A DNA stretch of 64,000 bases from Rosenbergiella gaditana (GCF_018494065.1 NZ_JABBFR010000005.1:108949-172948), one strand, 5' to 3'. Shown: positions 42,441 to 52,624, numbered from the stretch's first letter. Made by a program: numbers and translations. The notes: generated by a model from the letters alone, not told the origin.

Positions 42441-43625
42441 TTAAAGTACTACACCGACAATCGCCGCGGAAAGTAAGCTTACCAGTGTGGATCCATAGAT
42501 AAGCTTTAGACCGAAGCCGGACACGACATTGCCTTGTTTCTCATTTAATCCCTTAATTGCACCACTGATTATCCCGATGGATGAGAAATTGGCGAATGAG
42601 ACCAAGAAGACGGAGAGTATTCCCTCAGAGCGTGGCGACAATTGTCCCGCCATTTTTTGTAAGTCGATCATCGCGACAAACTCATTAGACATTAATTTTG
42701 TCGCCATTATGCTTCCCACGCGTAATGCCTCATTAGTGGGTACACCGATCACCCAAGCTAAGGGATAGAAAATATAGCCTAAAATATTTTGGAAGCTTAT
42801 TCCAAAAATAGCCGTAAAGAGGGCATTAATCGCGGAAATCAATGCAATAAATCCGATCAGCATTGCTGCGACAATCATCGCCACTTTAAAGCCTGCAAGA
42901 ATATATTCGCCCAGCATCTCAAAGAAACTTTGTCCTTCGTGAGTGTTTTTTAGCGAAAGATCTTCTTCTTGCTTAGCGGAGTAAGGGTTGATGAGGGATA
43001 ATACGATAAAGGTACTGAACATGTTTAGAATTAAGGCTGCTACGACGTATTTCGGTTGCAACATTGTCATGTAGGCGCCAACGATTGACATCGAGACAGT
43101 AGACATTGCGGTTGCTGCCATAGTGTACATGCGGCGTTCTGACATTTTACCAAGAATATCTTTATAAGCGATGAAATTCTCGGATTGTCCAAGGATCAGC
43201 GAGCTGACAGCGTTGAACGATTCCAATTTGCCCATACCGTTAATTTTTGAGAGCACTGTCCCAATAAATCTGATGACGATGGGTAGAATTTTGAAATGCT
43301 GCAAAATACCGATTAGCGCTGAAATAAAGACAATAGGGCACAGCACGTTCAGGAAAAAGAAAGCCATTCCTTTATCGTTTAAGCCACCGAAAACAAAATT
43401 TGTGCCTTCTGCTGCGTATTTCAGGAGCAAGGAGAAAAAGTTTGAAAAGCCTTGAACTACACCCAACCCCACGTTCGAGTTGAGGAAAAACCAAGCCAAA
43501 ACAAGCTCGATCACCAAAAGCTGTAAAATATAGCGATAAGCGATACTTTTACGGTCTCTACTTACAATCAGCGCTAGAACGGCTATAACTATCAGAGCGA
43601 GTACAAAATGAAGTGCTTGTGACAT
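42441..43625 (-). CDS. nupC: Concentrative nucleoside transporter NupC
   Basis: 394-residue inner-membrane nucleoside:H+ symporter (CNT family). Family motifs: [25 protein letters not shown] and EFVAMIDLQ. Length close to E. coli NupC (400). Divergent from mntH across 355 bp. In E. coli it is controlled by CRP and CytR; I could not mark those sites with confidence. Confidence 0.95.
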   Translation of the reverse strand: MSQALHFVLALIVIAVLALIVSRDRKSIAYRYILQLLVIELVLAWFFLNSNVGLGVVQGFSNFFSLLLKYAAEGTNFVFGGLNDKGMAFFFLNVLCPIVFISALIGILQHFKILPIVIRFIGTVLSKINGMGKLESFNAVSSLILGQSENFIAYKDILGKMSERRMYTMAATAMSTVSMSIVGAYMTMLQPKYVVAALILNMFSTFIVLSLINPYSAKQEEDLSLKNTHEGQSFFEMLGEYILAGFKVAMIVAAMLIGFIALISAINALFTAIFGISFQNILGYIFYPLAWVIGVPTNEALRVGSIMATKLMSNEFVAMIDLQKMAGQLSPRSEGILSVFLVSFANFSSIGIISGAIKGLNEKQGNVVSGFGLKLIYGSTLVSLLSAAIVGVVL

Positions 43626-43863
43626 GCATAGTGCCTTAAAACTAAAGGGATAGATCGTAGGGCCCTATTCTAGGGCAGAGTCGGGCTAAACACGAGTAAA
43701 GTTGCTTATTATAAGCAATGGATCTCATATTTTTTTCTGTAAATACGTCGCTATCAGCTGTTTTGTTACCGGCTAGGCAATGATAAGTCACAGCTAAGCG
43801 ATTTAGGGTGCTATCAAGTCATAAAACGGTTGCTGATGAGCAAATGAACAGGTACCTTATTAC

Positions 43864-43887
43864 AAAGTATAGCCTTTGCTATACTTT
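43864..43887. promoter_or_regulatory. MntR operator upstream of mntH
   Basis: AAAGTATAGC-CTTT-GCTATACTTT is a perfect 10-bp dyad with a 4-bp centre. The E. coli MntR box is AAACATAGC-n4-GCTATGTTT, with the same spacing and GCTAT core. It sits 94 bp upstream of the mntH ATG. Manganese-bound MntR would repress here. Confidence 0.85.
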
Positions 43888-43980
43888 AGTGTAAATGCTA
43901 TCAGAGTGATTACTTATACCGATTTCTTTTCACTGAAGGGATCGCCTAGAGTTGGACATCATGTTAAACAGGACTCATTT

Positions 43981-45219
43981 ATGTCTAATCGCCACAAAAC
44001 GACAACGTCTATTATGACTCAACGCAAAGCCAAGATGTCGTTATTGGGCCCAGCTTTCATTGCTGCCATCGGCTATATTGATCCCGGCAACTTTGCCACC
44101 AACATCCAAGCAGGTGCCAGTTATGGTTATCAACTGTTATGGGTAGTGGTTTGGGCCAATATAATGGCGATGTTGATCCAGCTACTCTCAGCGAAGTTAG
44201 GCATTGCGACGGGTAAAAATCTCGCTGAACATATTCGTGATCGTTTTCCTAAACCCTTAGTTTGGTTCTACTGGGTGCAAGCAGAGATCATTGCCATGGC
44301 AACCGATCTGGCCGAATTCATTGGTGCGGCGCTTGGCTTTAAGTTGTTGTTCGGCGTTAGTTTGCTTGAAGGAGCGTTGATTACCGGTTTTGCAACATAT
44401 CTCATTTTACTGTTACAGAGCCGAGGTCCAAAGCCATTAGAATGGTTAATTGGGCTGATGCTACTATTTGTCGCAGGGGCCTATATTGCCGAGCTGTTTT
44501 TCTCACAACCCGATCCACGTGGGTTGCTGGTGGGGATGGCGGTTCCAAAACTTCCAGATACCAATGCACTCTATTTGGCCGCAGGGGTATTGGGTGCGAC
44601 CATCATGCCACATGTTATTTATCTCCATTCAGCGTTAACGCAGCGGGGCGATGATAAAAATAAAGCGCAGCGTTATGCCGCAACGAAACTGGATGTTGCT
44701 ATAGCGATGACTATCGCAGGTTTTGTCAATTTAGCGATGATGGCGACTGCCGCAGCCGTTTTCCACTTCAATGGTCATACGGGGATCAGTGAGCTCGATC
44801 AAGCCTACATGACGTTAAAACCGCTGTTAGGTAATGCAGCCACTGTCGTCTTTGGATTGAGTTTAGTCGTAGCGGGACTCTCCTCAACCGTAGTGGGTAC
44901 GCTAGCCGGTCAGGTTGTGATGCAAGGTTTTGTTCACTTTAGTATTCCATTATGGTTACGTCGTGCCATTACTATGCTGCCTTCTTTTGTGGTAATTTTG
45001 GCAGGAATGGATGCAACAAAAATATTGGTATTGAGTCAGGTTATCCTAAGTTTTGGGATTGCACTTGCTCTGATCCCATTGTTGATGTTTACTAACCGAA
45101 CTGAAATTATGGGTGATCTCGTTAATACCCGCTGGATTAAGTTAGCAGCATGGGGGATCATTCTGATTGTTGTTTGTCTTAATTTCGGATTATTATTCGG
45201 CGACTTTTTTGGGCTATAA
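43981..45219 (+). CDS. mntH: Manganese/divalent metal:H+ symporter MntH
   Basis: 412-residue Nramp-family transporter with 11 helices. Metal-binding motif DPGNFATN in helix 1 and MPHVIYLHS in helix 6 are intact. Start at 43981 ([10 protein letters not shown]) gives exactly the E. coli length; an open frame extends to 43876 but runs into the MntR operator. Preceded by GACTCATTT, a weak ribosome site. Confidence 0.95.
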   Translation: MSNRHKTTTSIMTQRKAKMSLLGPAFIAAIGYIDPGNFATNIQAGASYGYQLLWVVVWANIMAMLIQLLSAKLGIATGKNLAEHIRDRFPKPLVWFYWVQAEIIAMATDLAEFIGAALGFKLLFGVSLLEGALITGFATYLILLLQSRGPKPLEWLIGLMLLFVAGAYIAELFFSQPDPRGLLVGMAVPKLPDTNALYLAAGVLGATIMPHVIYLHSALTQRGDDKNKAQRYAATKLDVAIAMTIAGFVNLAMMATAAAVFHFNGHTGISELDQAYMTLKPLLGNAATVVFGLSLVVAGLSSTVVGTLAGQVVMQGFVHFSIPLWLRRAITMLPSFVVILAGMDATKILVLSQVILSFGIALALIPLLMFTNRTEIMGDLVNTRWIKLAAWGIILIVVCLNFGLLFGDFFGL

Positions 45220-45358
45220 GAATAGCTATCCTCTTTAATAATCATTGAGTCCAATCGTTCGCACTTGTCCTGCACGAGTGTTATGGAGCTCACTGCAAAC
45301 TTAGCTTAGGTAGCCCAAGCTACCTGACATGAATTATCCCGAGTGGAGCATTAAAATA

Positions 45359-46324
45359 ATGACTAAATATGCATTAGTCGGCGATGTGGGTGGCACCAAT
45401 GCACGGTTAGCACTTTGTGATGTGGCTAACGGATTAATATCGCAGATTGATACTTTTCCAACATCAGACTATCCGAGCCTCGAAGCGGTTATCCGGCACT
45501 ATTTGGACCAACAACATATTGAAGTTGTTGATGCCTGTATCGCGATTGCTTGCCCAGTGAAGGGCGATTGGATTGCGATGACCAACCATCCTTGGGCTTT
45601 TTCAATCCAAGCTATGAAAGATAATTTACACTTTGAACACTTTGAAGTGATTAATGACTTTACGGCGGTTTCAATGGCTATCCCGATGTTGGGGGATAAT
45701 GACGTATTGAAATTCGGAGGGGATGAACCCATTGCCGATAAACCTATCGCTATTTATGGTGCTGGAACTGGGCTTGGTGTCAGCCACTTAGTTCACGTGG
45801 ATAAGCGTTGGGTACCTTTACCGGGTGAAGGTGGGCATGTTGATTTCGCGCCCAATAGTGAAGAAGAAGATCAAATTCTTGAAGTCTTACGCGAAGAGAT
45901 GGGACACGTCTCCGCGGAACGCGTACTTTCTGGTGCAGGATTAGTCAATCTTTATCGCGGTATCGTTAAAGCTGATCATCGTGAACCTGAAGAGTTAAAA
46001 CCACGAGAAGTAAGTGAACGCGCATTAGAAGATAGCTGTATCGATTGCCGCCGTGCGTTATCACTTTTCTGCGTCATCATGGGACGCTTTGGTGGAAACC
46101 TAGCCTTAACCTTAGGCACTTTCGGTGGGGTCTATATTGCAGGTGGGATTGTTCCGCGCTTCCTTGAGTTCTTTAAAGCCTCTGGCTTTCGCGCTGCTTT
46201 TGAGGATAAAGGGCGATTCCGTGATTATGTGAAAGATATCCCAGTCTACATGATCACTCACGAACAACCTGGCCTACTCGGGGCAGGGGCACATTTGCGT
46301 CAAACGCTCGGAACGGTATTATAG
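45359..46324 (+). CDS. glk: Glucokinase Glk
   Basis: 321-residue cytosolic ROK-like bacterial glucokinase. N-terminal phosphate motif [13 protein letters not shown], glucose site [19 protein letters not shown], and [11 protein letters not shown]. The start at 45359 matches the E. coli start and has GAGTGGAG before it; the ORF opens at 45329. Length equals E. coli Glk. Confidence 0.96.
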   Translation: MTKYALVGDVGGTNARLALCDVANGLISQIDTFPTSDYPSLEAVIRHYLDQQHIEVVDACIAIACPVKGDWIAMTNHPWAFSIQAMKDNLHFEHFEVINDFTAVSMAIPMLGDNDVLKFGGDEPIADKPIAIYGAGTGLGVSHLVHVDKRWVPLPGEGGHVDFAPNSEEEDQILEVLREEMGHVSAERVLSGAGLVNLYRGIVKADHREPEELKPREVSERALEDSCIDCRRALSLFCVIMGRFGGNLALTLGTFGGVYIAGGIVPRFLEFFKASGFRAAFEDKGRFRDYVKDIPVYMITHEQPGLLGAGAHLRQTLGTVL

Positions 46325-46333
46325 ACCGAAGGC

Positions 46334-46357
46334 ATAACAGGGCTTACGCCCTGTTAT
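46334..46357. terminator. Hairpin between glk and ypdK
   Basis: Perfect 10-bp stem ATAACAGGGC (46334-46343) / GCCCTGTTAT (46348-46357) with loop TTAC, between convergent glk and ypdK; touches the ypdK stop codon. Confidence 0.75.
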
Positions 46358-46431
46358 TATTTAAGCAAAAGAACGAAAGTTCCTAGCCATAGCACAACAA
46401 AAAAAGAAATTCCCATCAATGCATACTTCAT
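46357..46431 (-). CDS. ypdK: YpdK small membrane protein (24 aa)
   Basis: A 24-codon frame on the minus strand, MKYALMGISFFVVLWLGTFV and a short tail ending in Lys, is almost entirely one membrane helix. It closely resembles the 23-residue E. coli YpdK (as I recall, MKYFFMGISFMVIVWAGTF...) and lies at the same place next to glk. AGGA stands seven bases before the ATG. Too short for ordinary gene finding; function unknown. Confidence 0.85.
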   Translation of the reverse strand: MKYALMGISFFVVLWLGTFVLLLK

Positions 46432-46699
46432 AAGATATCCTCTATTATCATTTTATTACGCTGAATACCTTGGTTACAGCTCATAGCTATTGTATTACGT
46501 GATTTGTATCACGATTTTGATCCCGCGTAATGTACGTTGAATTAACGTAAAAAGATAGATTTCCTTACTGAGAGTTAACATCGTTCACGCTCTACTGACA
46601 TTAAACAAGTTACCTTTAACGTACTTTTTTACTTAAATGACTTGAGACATTATTTAGAAAAGCTGTAGAGTAAAATTTCTTCCACTGAGGGATGATGTG

Positions 46700-47173
46700 A
46701 TGAATACACTCGTAATGGCGATTGACCACCAAAACACTCTCTCCACAACGATTAGCCAACTGACGCTGCGAGAAGCTATGCTGCGAAATGCCTCAGTCGT
46801 CATTATTTGCTGTGTTCCCACTGAAGGCAGTGTGGAAGGCGAGGTGATGAGTATTGAGTGTGCGATCGACCCCACTGTAGAACAACGTGGACAGCCTAAA
46901 GATTCGTTGAACTGTGCAGAAATGACTGTCCGCGCCGCATTGGTGCCCTTTCAACAAGCTGGAATCACAGCTCGCGGCCTCCTCTGTCGTGGTGACCCGG
47001 CACAAGTTATAGTAGAGCAAGCGACAAAACTTTCCGCCATGATGATTATCATGGGGCGTAGACACCTTTCACCCTTCAATCGAATTTTTAAAGGTTCCGT
47101 TAGTGCCACGGTACTCGAAACAGCCAGCTGTCCGGTACTAATTGATTTGAGTGAAGGGCAAAATAATGCGTAG
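46700..47173 (+). CDS. Universal stress protein (UspA family)
   Basis: 157-residue UspA-like protein. Typical end MMIIMGRRHLSPFNRIFKGSVSATVLETASCPVLI, although the nucleotide loop reads GRRH rather than the usual G-x-x-G, so ATP binding is doubtful. ATG at 46700 is chosen over GTG 46697; GAGGGA precedes. The 270 bp before it hold no gene besides ypdK. Which Usp paralogue this is cannot be decided. Confidence 0.8.
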   Translation: MNTLVMAIDHQNTLSTTISQLTLREAMLRNASVVIICCVPTEGSVEGEVMSIECAIDPTVEQRGQPKDSLNCAEMTVRAALVPFQQAGITARGLLCRGDPAQVIVEQATKLSAMMIIMGRRHLSPFNRIFKGSVSATVLETASCPVLIDLSEGQNNA

Positions 47174-47383
47174 CGACGGAGACACCCAAGAGTTTGTAGC
47201 GAAGATTAACAATTTCTGGCTTAACCGCGCGAGAAATTCAGCTATATTCTAAAATCATAGGGACTGAAGTAATAACACCGGTTATTTATCCAGTTCGATA
47301 CGCTTATCGACCATTAAGCTTCCTCTAAGACGACCCACTACACATAGTACATGGGGAGTAGTGAGATTTGACGGATACTATTT

Positions 47384-48094
47384 GTGCGTAAACCCACTCT
47401 TATTCTTATCATCGTAGTGATACTGGGTATCATCGGTTATCGCTTTCATTCTTCCTCTACCGATCAGCACCAGCTTGCCCAGCAACACGCCTTAGACAAA
47501 TTCGCAGCATTACCAGGCTATCGACTGCTTAAACACCAAGAGCCGCAGCTTTGGCATGAAGTTAATGAGTCCTTTATGCATTCAATAGCGGAAGGGCACA
47601 CCTTAGAACAAGCGGTTGGCGAGGTGCGCGGACAGCTCACTGAATTAGTGAATCTCAGAATTGTTAAGGCAGATGATGACGCTGTAATAGGCTACATTGT
47701 TGTCGCTGTTCAAGAGATGCAAGCGTTAAACAAGATCTCTGCAGAAAGCTGTTATCGATTTCTTTATCCGCAAGTTTCTGGAGGTGTGAATATTGGCACG
47801 CTACTCAGCCCACAAATGAATCGTGCTGATCAAGAAGCCTTGGAGGCACTCTTTCTTCATAGCCAAGACAGCGACCGGCCGCGCGATATCAATGCTGCAC
47901 ACAATGCATTGAATGAAGTGGTAAAGAGGCTTTATCCTCAATGGGGCAATCAATTACAGCAACTTAATCAACCTGAAGATTTAGCGACCGACCATCAAAA
48001 ATTATGTGTGATGTCGATTGATCTTTACCGGACAATCCTTAAATTACCTCGGCCTGAAGCCGCCAACCTTATTCGTCAGATGGTAATGGGGTAA
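47384..48094 (+). CDS. Membrane-anchored protein of unknown function
   Basis: 236-residue protein from a GTG start with one N-terminal helix (residues 4-20) and a soluble, mostly alpha-helical domain presumably in the periplasm. Single Cys in ESCYRFLYPQVSGG and LCVMSIDLYR. I do not recognise the family. ATG codons upstream are out of frame or followed by stops. No near neighbour suggests a role. Confidence 0.65.
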   Translation: MRKPTLILIIVVILGIIGYRFHSSSTDQHQLAQQHALDKFAALPGYRLLKHQEPQLWHEVNESFMHSIAEGHTLEQAVGEVRGQLTELVNLRIVKADDDAVIGYIVVAVQEMQALNKISAESCYRFLYPQVSGGVNIGTLLSPQMNRADQEALEALFLHSQDSDRPRDINAAHNALNEVVKRLYPQWGNQLQQLNQPEDLATDHQKLCVMSIDLYRTILKLPRPEAANLIRQMVMG

Positions 48095-48210
48095 CTTCTC
48101 TTCAGAATCTCCTGATAATTGTCGTATCACACTAAAATAGGTCAATTCGTAGAGTTGACTCGGTTATAGTAGATAAATCTAAAGAGCCTACTCGATATTA
48201 AAGGTAATCT

Positions 48211-48507
48211 ATGTCGTACAATAAGGTAGTCTGGGCAGGAATAGCGTTCAGTGTATGCACCTTAATGGTCGGATGTGCGAAGCAGCAAGCGGGTGGCTTT
48301 ACACAAATCGATCATGACAACATCGCTCATACTTATCAATATCGTTATCAATCTCATAAGCTCAATCGTGCCGCGCTCAATACGTATATCATGCATCGGT
48401 GCGCGCAAGACGGATTTGATAAAGTTGATCCCTTGCCAGAGGAAGCGGGTGCATTACCCGGTTACACCACTCGTTGGTTTCAATGTAATTACCAGATTAA
48501 AAAGTAG
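48211..48507 (+). CDS. Small predicted lipoprotein
   Basis: 98 residues. Signal peptide with lipobox LMVGCAKQ (Cys at about residue 22). The mature part is Tyr- and His-rich (HTYQYRYQSH) and has two Cys (HRCAQDG, FQCNYQ) that could form a disulfide. Unknown family. A small hairpin TAGCCAGC/GCTGGCTA (48514-48534) follows. Confidence 0.65.
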   Translation: MSYNKVVWAGIAFSVCTLMVGCAKQQAGGFTQIDHDNIAHTYQYRYQSHKLNRAALNTYIMHRCAQDGFDKVDPLPEEAGALPGYTTRWFQCNYQIKK

Positions 48508-48803
48508 ACCTCATAGCCAGCTAGGTGCTGGCTAAATGTAGATGCCATTCACACTTAATTAACATTATGGATTATCAAGCTTCTATTTCTTCCTTTTCCC
48601 GCTACACTTTAATTACCTTCCATTTACTGCTCGCCCATAGATAACAGTTAGTCCACTAAAAACGCTTAATTAATCATTATTAATTCTGTTCATATCAGAC
48701 GATAAGCGTAAAATAGTTTGATAAAAATCAATATGTTAAATGATTTTATTATCTGTTAAGTAATTTCATTAATTGTCTTTTAATTGTAATGTAAGAGGTG
48801 GCA

Positions 48804-50225
48804 ATGTTCGGGCTTGATGCATTTCATCTGGCAAGATTACAGTTTGCGTTTACTGTATCTTTCCATATTTTGTTTCCGGCAATCACGATCGGGCTAGCGA
48901 GTTTTCTCGCCGTGCTGGAAGGGTTGTGGTTAAAAACGAAAAACGAAACCTATCGCGATTTATACCATTTTTGGATCAAGGCCTTCGCGGTTAACTTCGG
49001 TATGGGTGTCGTTTCAGGTCTGGTAATGGCCTATGAGTTTGGGACTAACTGGAGTGGATTTTCCCAATTCGCGGGGAGTATCACTGGCCCAATGTTAACC
49101 TATGAAGTACTAACCGCTTTCTTCCTTGAAGCTGGATTTCTTGGGGTGATGCTATTTGGTTGGAATCGCGTAGGGCCTGGCTTGCACTTCTTTGCAACCT
49201 GCATGGTGGCACTCGGTACCATTCTTTCAACCTTCTGGATCTTAGCATCGAATAGTTGGATGCAGACACCTCAAGGGTTTAGCATTCAAAATGGTGTTGT
49301 AATTCCTGAAAGCTGGATGCAAATTGTCTTTAACCCCTCGTTCCCGTTCCGCTTGCTGCATATGAGTACCGCAGCATTCTTGGCGACGGCATTCTTCGTT
49401 GGGGCTTCAGCGGCTTGGCATTTATTACGCGGTAACAAAACTCCGGCCATTAAGAAAATGTTATCAATGTCATTATGGATGGCATTAATCGTTTCACCTA
49501 TCCAAGCATTTTTAGGCGACGCTCATGGTCTAAACACGCTTGAGCACCAGCCAGCGAAAATTGCGGCGATTGAAGGTCACTGGGAAAACCGTCCTGGCGA
49601 GCCAACTCCGCTAATTCTTTTCGGCGTGCCAGATATGCAGCAGGAAAAAACTAAATATGCGCTGGAAATTCCTTATTTAGGCAGTTTAATCCTGACACAT
49701 AGTCTTGATAAGCAAGTGCCTGCACTGAAAACTTTCCCCAAAGAAGACCGTCCTAACTCGACGATTGTTTTCTGGTCATTCCGTGTCATGGCGGGGCTTG
49801 GCATGCTAATGATCCTTTTAGGGGTTGCTAGCCTATGGATGCGTTACAAGAAACGTCTGTATGACTCTCGTCCATTCTTGTGGTTCACCTTAATTATGGG
49901 GCCTTCTGGGTTACTGGCCATGTTAGCAGGTTGGTTTACAACAGAAATTGGTCGTCAACCTTGGGTGGTATACGGTGTAATGCGTACACGTGATGCTGTT
50001 TCTCCCCATAGTGCTCTGCAAATGACTTTCAGTCTGATTGCTTTTATCGTGGTCTACGCATCGGTGTTTGGGATTGGTTATGTTTATCTGATTCGCCTGA
50101 TCAAGAAAGGCCCTGTAGAGGGTGAGGGCAGAGAAGAGATCCATGGTGGTCCAGGTCAACACCACACGCCGGCTCGTCCATTATCTGCGGTAGATGCCTC
50201 TAAGAAACCAGAGGAGAAAAAATAA
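48804..50225 (+). CDS. cioA: Cyanide-insensitive bd-type ubiquinol oxidase subunit I
   Basis: 473-residue CydA-family subunit. The start is ATG at 48804 with AAGAGGTGG before it. The block HILFPAITIGLASF carries the haem-ligand His; EFGTNWSGFS and GWFTTEIGRQPW are conserved. The quinone loop between helices 6 and 7 is short, as in CioA types rather than E. coli CydA. The C-terminus ends in a polar tail. Terminal oxidase coupling quinol oxidation to O2 reduction; CIO types tolerate cyanide. Confidence 0.88.
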   Translation: MFGLDAFHLARLQFAFTVSFHILFPAITIGLASFLAVLEGLWLKTKNETYRDLYHFWIKAFAVNFGMGVVSGLVMAYEFGTNWSGFSQFAGSITGPMLTYEVLTAFFLEAGFLGVMLFGWNRVGPGLHFFATCMVALGTILSTFWILASNSWMQTPQGFSIQNGVVIPESWMQIVFNPSFPFRLLHMSTAAFLATAFFVGASAAWHLLRGNKTPAIKKMLSMSLWMALIVSPIQAFLGDAHGLNTLEHQPAKIAAIEGHWENRPGEPTPLILFGVPDMQQEKTKYALEIPYLGSLILTHSLDKQVPALKTFPKEDRPNSTIVFWSFRVMAGLGMLMILLGVASLWMRYKKRLYDSRPFLWFTLIMGPSGLLAMLAGWFTTEIGRQPWVVYGVMRTRDAVSPHSALQMTFSLIAFIVVYASVFGIGYVYLIRLIKKGPVEGEGREEIHGGPGQHHTPARPLSAVDASKKPEEKK

Positions 50226-50226
50226 C

Positions 50227-51234
50227 ATGGGTATCGATCTCTCAATTATTTGGTTCACCATCATTATTTTTGCCATTTTGATGTATATCGTGATGGATGG
50301 CTTCGATCTTGGGATTGGCTTAATCTTTCCATTCATTAAAGACCCTATCGAACGCGACATGATGGTGAACACTGTCGCACCGGTATGGGATGGTAATGAA
50401 ACCTGGCTAATTCTCGGGGGAGCAGCACTCTATGGTGCATTCCCTTTAGCTTACGCTGTGATTGCTGATGCTTTATCAATCCCCATCACTTTAATGCTGT
50501 TTGGCTTAATTTTCCGTGGGGTGGCCTTTGAATTCCGTTTCAAAGCGACGGAACATCACCGACCATTCTGGGACAAAGCCTTTATTGGTGGTTCTTTCCT
50601 AGCAACCTTTATGCAAGGTATCTCGGTCGGTACCCTTCTCAATGGTATCCAAGTAACGGGTCGTGTATTTACCGGTGACGTGATGGGATGGTTATCGCCG
50701 TTCCCTCTATTCTGTGGCGTTGGGCTGGTGTTGGCCTATGCTCTGCTAGGCAGTAGCTGGCTAATTATGAAGACCCAACATGCATTACATGACAAGATGT
50801 CACAGTTAACCAAGCCGCTTACTATTGCGTTACTGATTGTGATTGCGATCATCAGTATGTGGACACCGCTGGCTCATAATGCAATCTCGGAGCGTTGGTT
50901 TACCCGTCCAAATCTCTACTGGTTCTTACCCGTTCCTGTTTTAGTGGTGATATGTGGCTTCGGTATCCTACGTGCGGTGAAACGCCGTGCAGATTATGCG
51001 CCATTCCTACTGACCTTAGGCTTAATTTTCTTAGGCTTTACGGGACTTGGGATCAGCTTATGGCCGAATATTATTCCACCGTCGATCTCTATTTGGCAGG
51101 CGGCTTCACCACCACAAAGCCAAGGCTTTATGCTAATCGGTGGTTTATTGATTATCCCAGTGATACTGATGTATACATTCTGGAGCTACTACGTGTTCCG
51201 TGGGAAAATTTCTGCTGATGAAGGGTATCACTGA
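50227..51234 (+). CDS. cioB: bd-type ubiquinol oxidase subunit II
   Basis: 335-residue CydB-family membrane subunit, starting one base after the cioA stop (MGIDLSIIWFTIIIFAI). Recognised by YIVMDGFDLGIGL, WDGNETWLILGGAALYGAFP and FWSYYVFRGKI. An in-frame extension into cioA (to 50194) is rejected. With CioA forms the oxidase. Confidence 0.9.
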   Translation: MGIDLSIIWFTIIIFAILMYIVMDGFDLGIGLIFPFIKDPIERDMMVNTVAPVWDGNETWLILGGAALYGAFPLAYAVIADALSIPITLMLFGLIFRGVAFEFRFKATEHHRPFWDKAFIGGSFLATFMQGISVGTLLNGIQVTGRVFTGDVMGWLSPFPLFCGVGLVLAYALLGSSWLIMKTQHALHDKMSQLTKPLTIALLIVIAIISMWTPLAHNAISERWFTRPNLYWFLPVPVLVVICGFGILRAVKRRADYAPFLLTLGLIFLGFTGLGISLWPNIIPPSISIWQAASPPQSQGFMLIGGLLIIPVILMYTFWSYYVFRGKISADEGYH

Positions 51235-51400
51235 GTTGGCGAAGAAGCGTCCAGCGCAAACGTCAGAGGGAACGACGCCCTCTGGCAAAATCGCGCAACT
51301 ACGTTGGCTACTGTTACTTTGGCTGGCTAGCATTGCGGCACTGGGTGTGGTAGCGGCTATCCTCTGGCTATTGATGCATAGTGCAGGGATGACCCGTTAA
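51218..51400 (+). CDS. DUF2474 small oxidase-associated membrane protein
   Basis: 60-residue protein whose ATG lies inside the cioB 3' end (17-bp overlap, different frame). One C-terminal membrane helix (LRWLLLLWLASIAALGVVA-type) ending in HSAGMTR. DUF2474 proteins accompany cio operons and probably play the CydX-like role of a third small subunit; this role is an inference from position and size. Confidence 0.8.
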   Translation: MKGITELAKKRPAQTSEGTTPSGKIAQLRWLLLLWLASIAALGVVAAILWLLMHSAGMTR

Positions 51401-51425
51401 AAAAGGACTCATAGTGTGAGTAATA

Positions 51426-51456
51426 CCAGTCAGTTAATACTGACTGGCATTTTTTC
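51426..51456 (+). terminator. Terminator of the cio operon
   Basis: CCAGTCAG (51426-51433) and CTGACTGG (51440-51447) followed by CATTTTTTCG. Confidence 0.88.
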
Positions 51457-51921
51457 GTTTTACGGTAGGATATTTCGAGGGTTTTTCTTTCACTATCCTC
51501 GGATAACTTCGTTCTCGTCCTGTTGGCAGTAAAACTCCTTTCGTCTCGCGCTTAAGCTTTTGTAGTAGTCCCTGTGAAGCGCAGGATAATTCACCGAGCA
51601 TATTCGTTATCATTAGCGTTATGTAAAGCGGCCGATACACCTCTTAACATTGCCGCCATTTTATCATCTGAACTCTAATTCTATGTTCGCCAAATGACAC
51701 CATCGACGGTTAGCCAAGTTAGCCCTGCCCATTGTGGTACTGTGTTCTGGTTGGCTGATTTGTTCGAAGACACGCTTAACCACGGCTAATCCCAAGCGCT
51801 GTTTAGCTTGTATAACAGCGCTTGGCGCAACAAAAAAACGATTTACCTGTAGCAAAATATTAAGACGATTAACGATTTTGGGTAAGGGATATTGCGGTTT
51901 AAGCGCTTGCGAAATGTACAT
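51434..51921 (-). pseudogene. Decayed IS4-family transposase
   Basis: Two minus-strand frames carry pieces of one IS4-like transposase. Upstream piece (51664-51921) has IVNRLNILL and FFVAPSAVIQAKQRLG; near its end a frame change is needed to read QWAGLTWLTVDGVIW, so at least one frameshift exists. Downstream piece (51434-51640) has the family C-terminus RERSYPRIVKEKPSKYP. The central catalytic region (DDE) is deleted. The terminal inverted repeats could not be recognised. Nonfunctional. Confidence 0.75.
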
Positions 51922-51958
51922 AAAAAATCCGAAAACAGAGTCTGTTCCGGATTTCTCA
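51921..51958 (-). terminator. Terminator after the GNAT gene
   Basis: On the minus strand AAATCCGGAACAGA pairs imperfectly with TGTTTTCGGATTT and is followed by T-run (51921-51958). Probably ends transcription from the acetyltransferase gene. Confidence 0.6.
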
Positions 51959-52021
51959 TTGCGTGAGGAGTGTTCAACCGATCCTTAACTGATCGGCGTT
52001 ATACACAGTGTGAGTCTTTTT

Positions 52022-52456
52022 TTATTGTAAGCTTAAATCGGTATAGCGCTGCATTTTAACGAATTCAACGCCATCTTTGATGAAGGGTTCGCTACAAATC
52101 TGAAAGCCTGATTTTTGATAGAAACGGATAGCGGTACGGCGACTATCCAGGCTCACTTTTTTAATTCCCGCTTGGTCAACAATCGCCAAGGTTTGTTGTA
52201 AAAGCTGGGTACCATAACCGCGAGATTGATACTCTTCTAACGTGGCGAATTTTCGGATCACCCAGCAGTCGTCGTAGGTCATAAATAATGAAACACAGCT
52301 GATTAACTTATCCTGAACGAATAAGCCGAAATGCCGAGCCGTATCATCATTGTCTTCCGCTAAGCGTAACGATTCACGAGGACGGTCCGGCCACAAAACG
52401 TGTTGGCGGAGATCTAAACATTGTTCAAGAGTAATCGGCTCAATTTTCACAGTCAT
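52022..52456 (-). CDS. GNAT acetyltransferase
   Basis: 144-residue N-acetyltransferase. Acetyl-CoA site EYQSRGYGTQLLQ at about residues 82-94 and SRRTAIRFYQKSGF near 107-120. No specific substrate can be assigned. Monocistronic. Confidence 0.75.
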   Translation of the reverse strand: MTVKIEPITLEQCLDLRQHVLWPDRPRESLRLAEDNDDTARHFGLFVQDKLISCVSLFMTYDDCWVIRKFATLEEYQSRGYGTQLLQQTLAIVDQAGIKKVSLDSRRTAIRFYQKSGFQICSEPFIKDGVEFVKMQRYTDLSLQ

Positions 52457-52624
52457 CTACCACTAGCAAAGAGTTAAGGACAGAGGCTAATGTGGACATA
52501 AGTAAGGTAAAATTCAAGTAACTTATGTTGTGAAAAAGAAAATTTAATTGATAAGCGTGTTTAATGTAGTGAGGCAGATGTACTGATTAAGAAACGAGGA
52601 GGGTTCCCTCCCCGTCGCAGAATA

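Noticed and set aside
43876..43980. 35-codon N-terminal extension of MntH
   Set aside because: It starts inside the MntR operator and the 43981 start gives the exact family length.
47351..47383. ATG at 47351 as an alternative start for the 47384 gene
   Set aside because: It is in frame but reaches a TGA after six codons, before the GTG.
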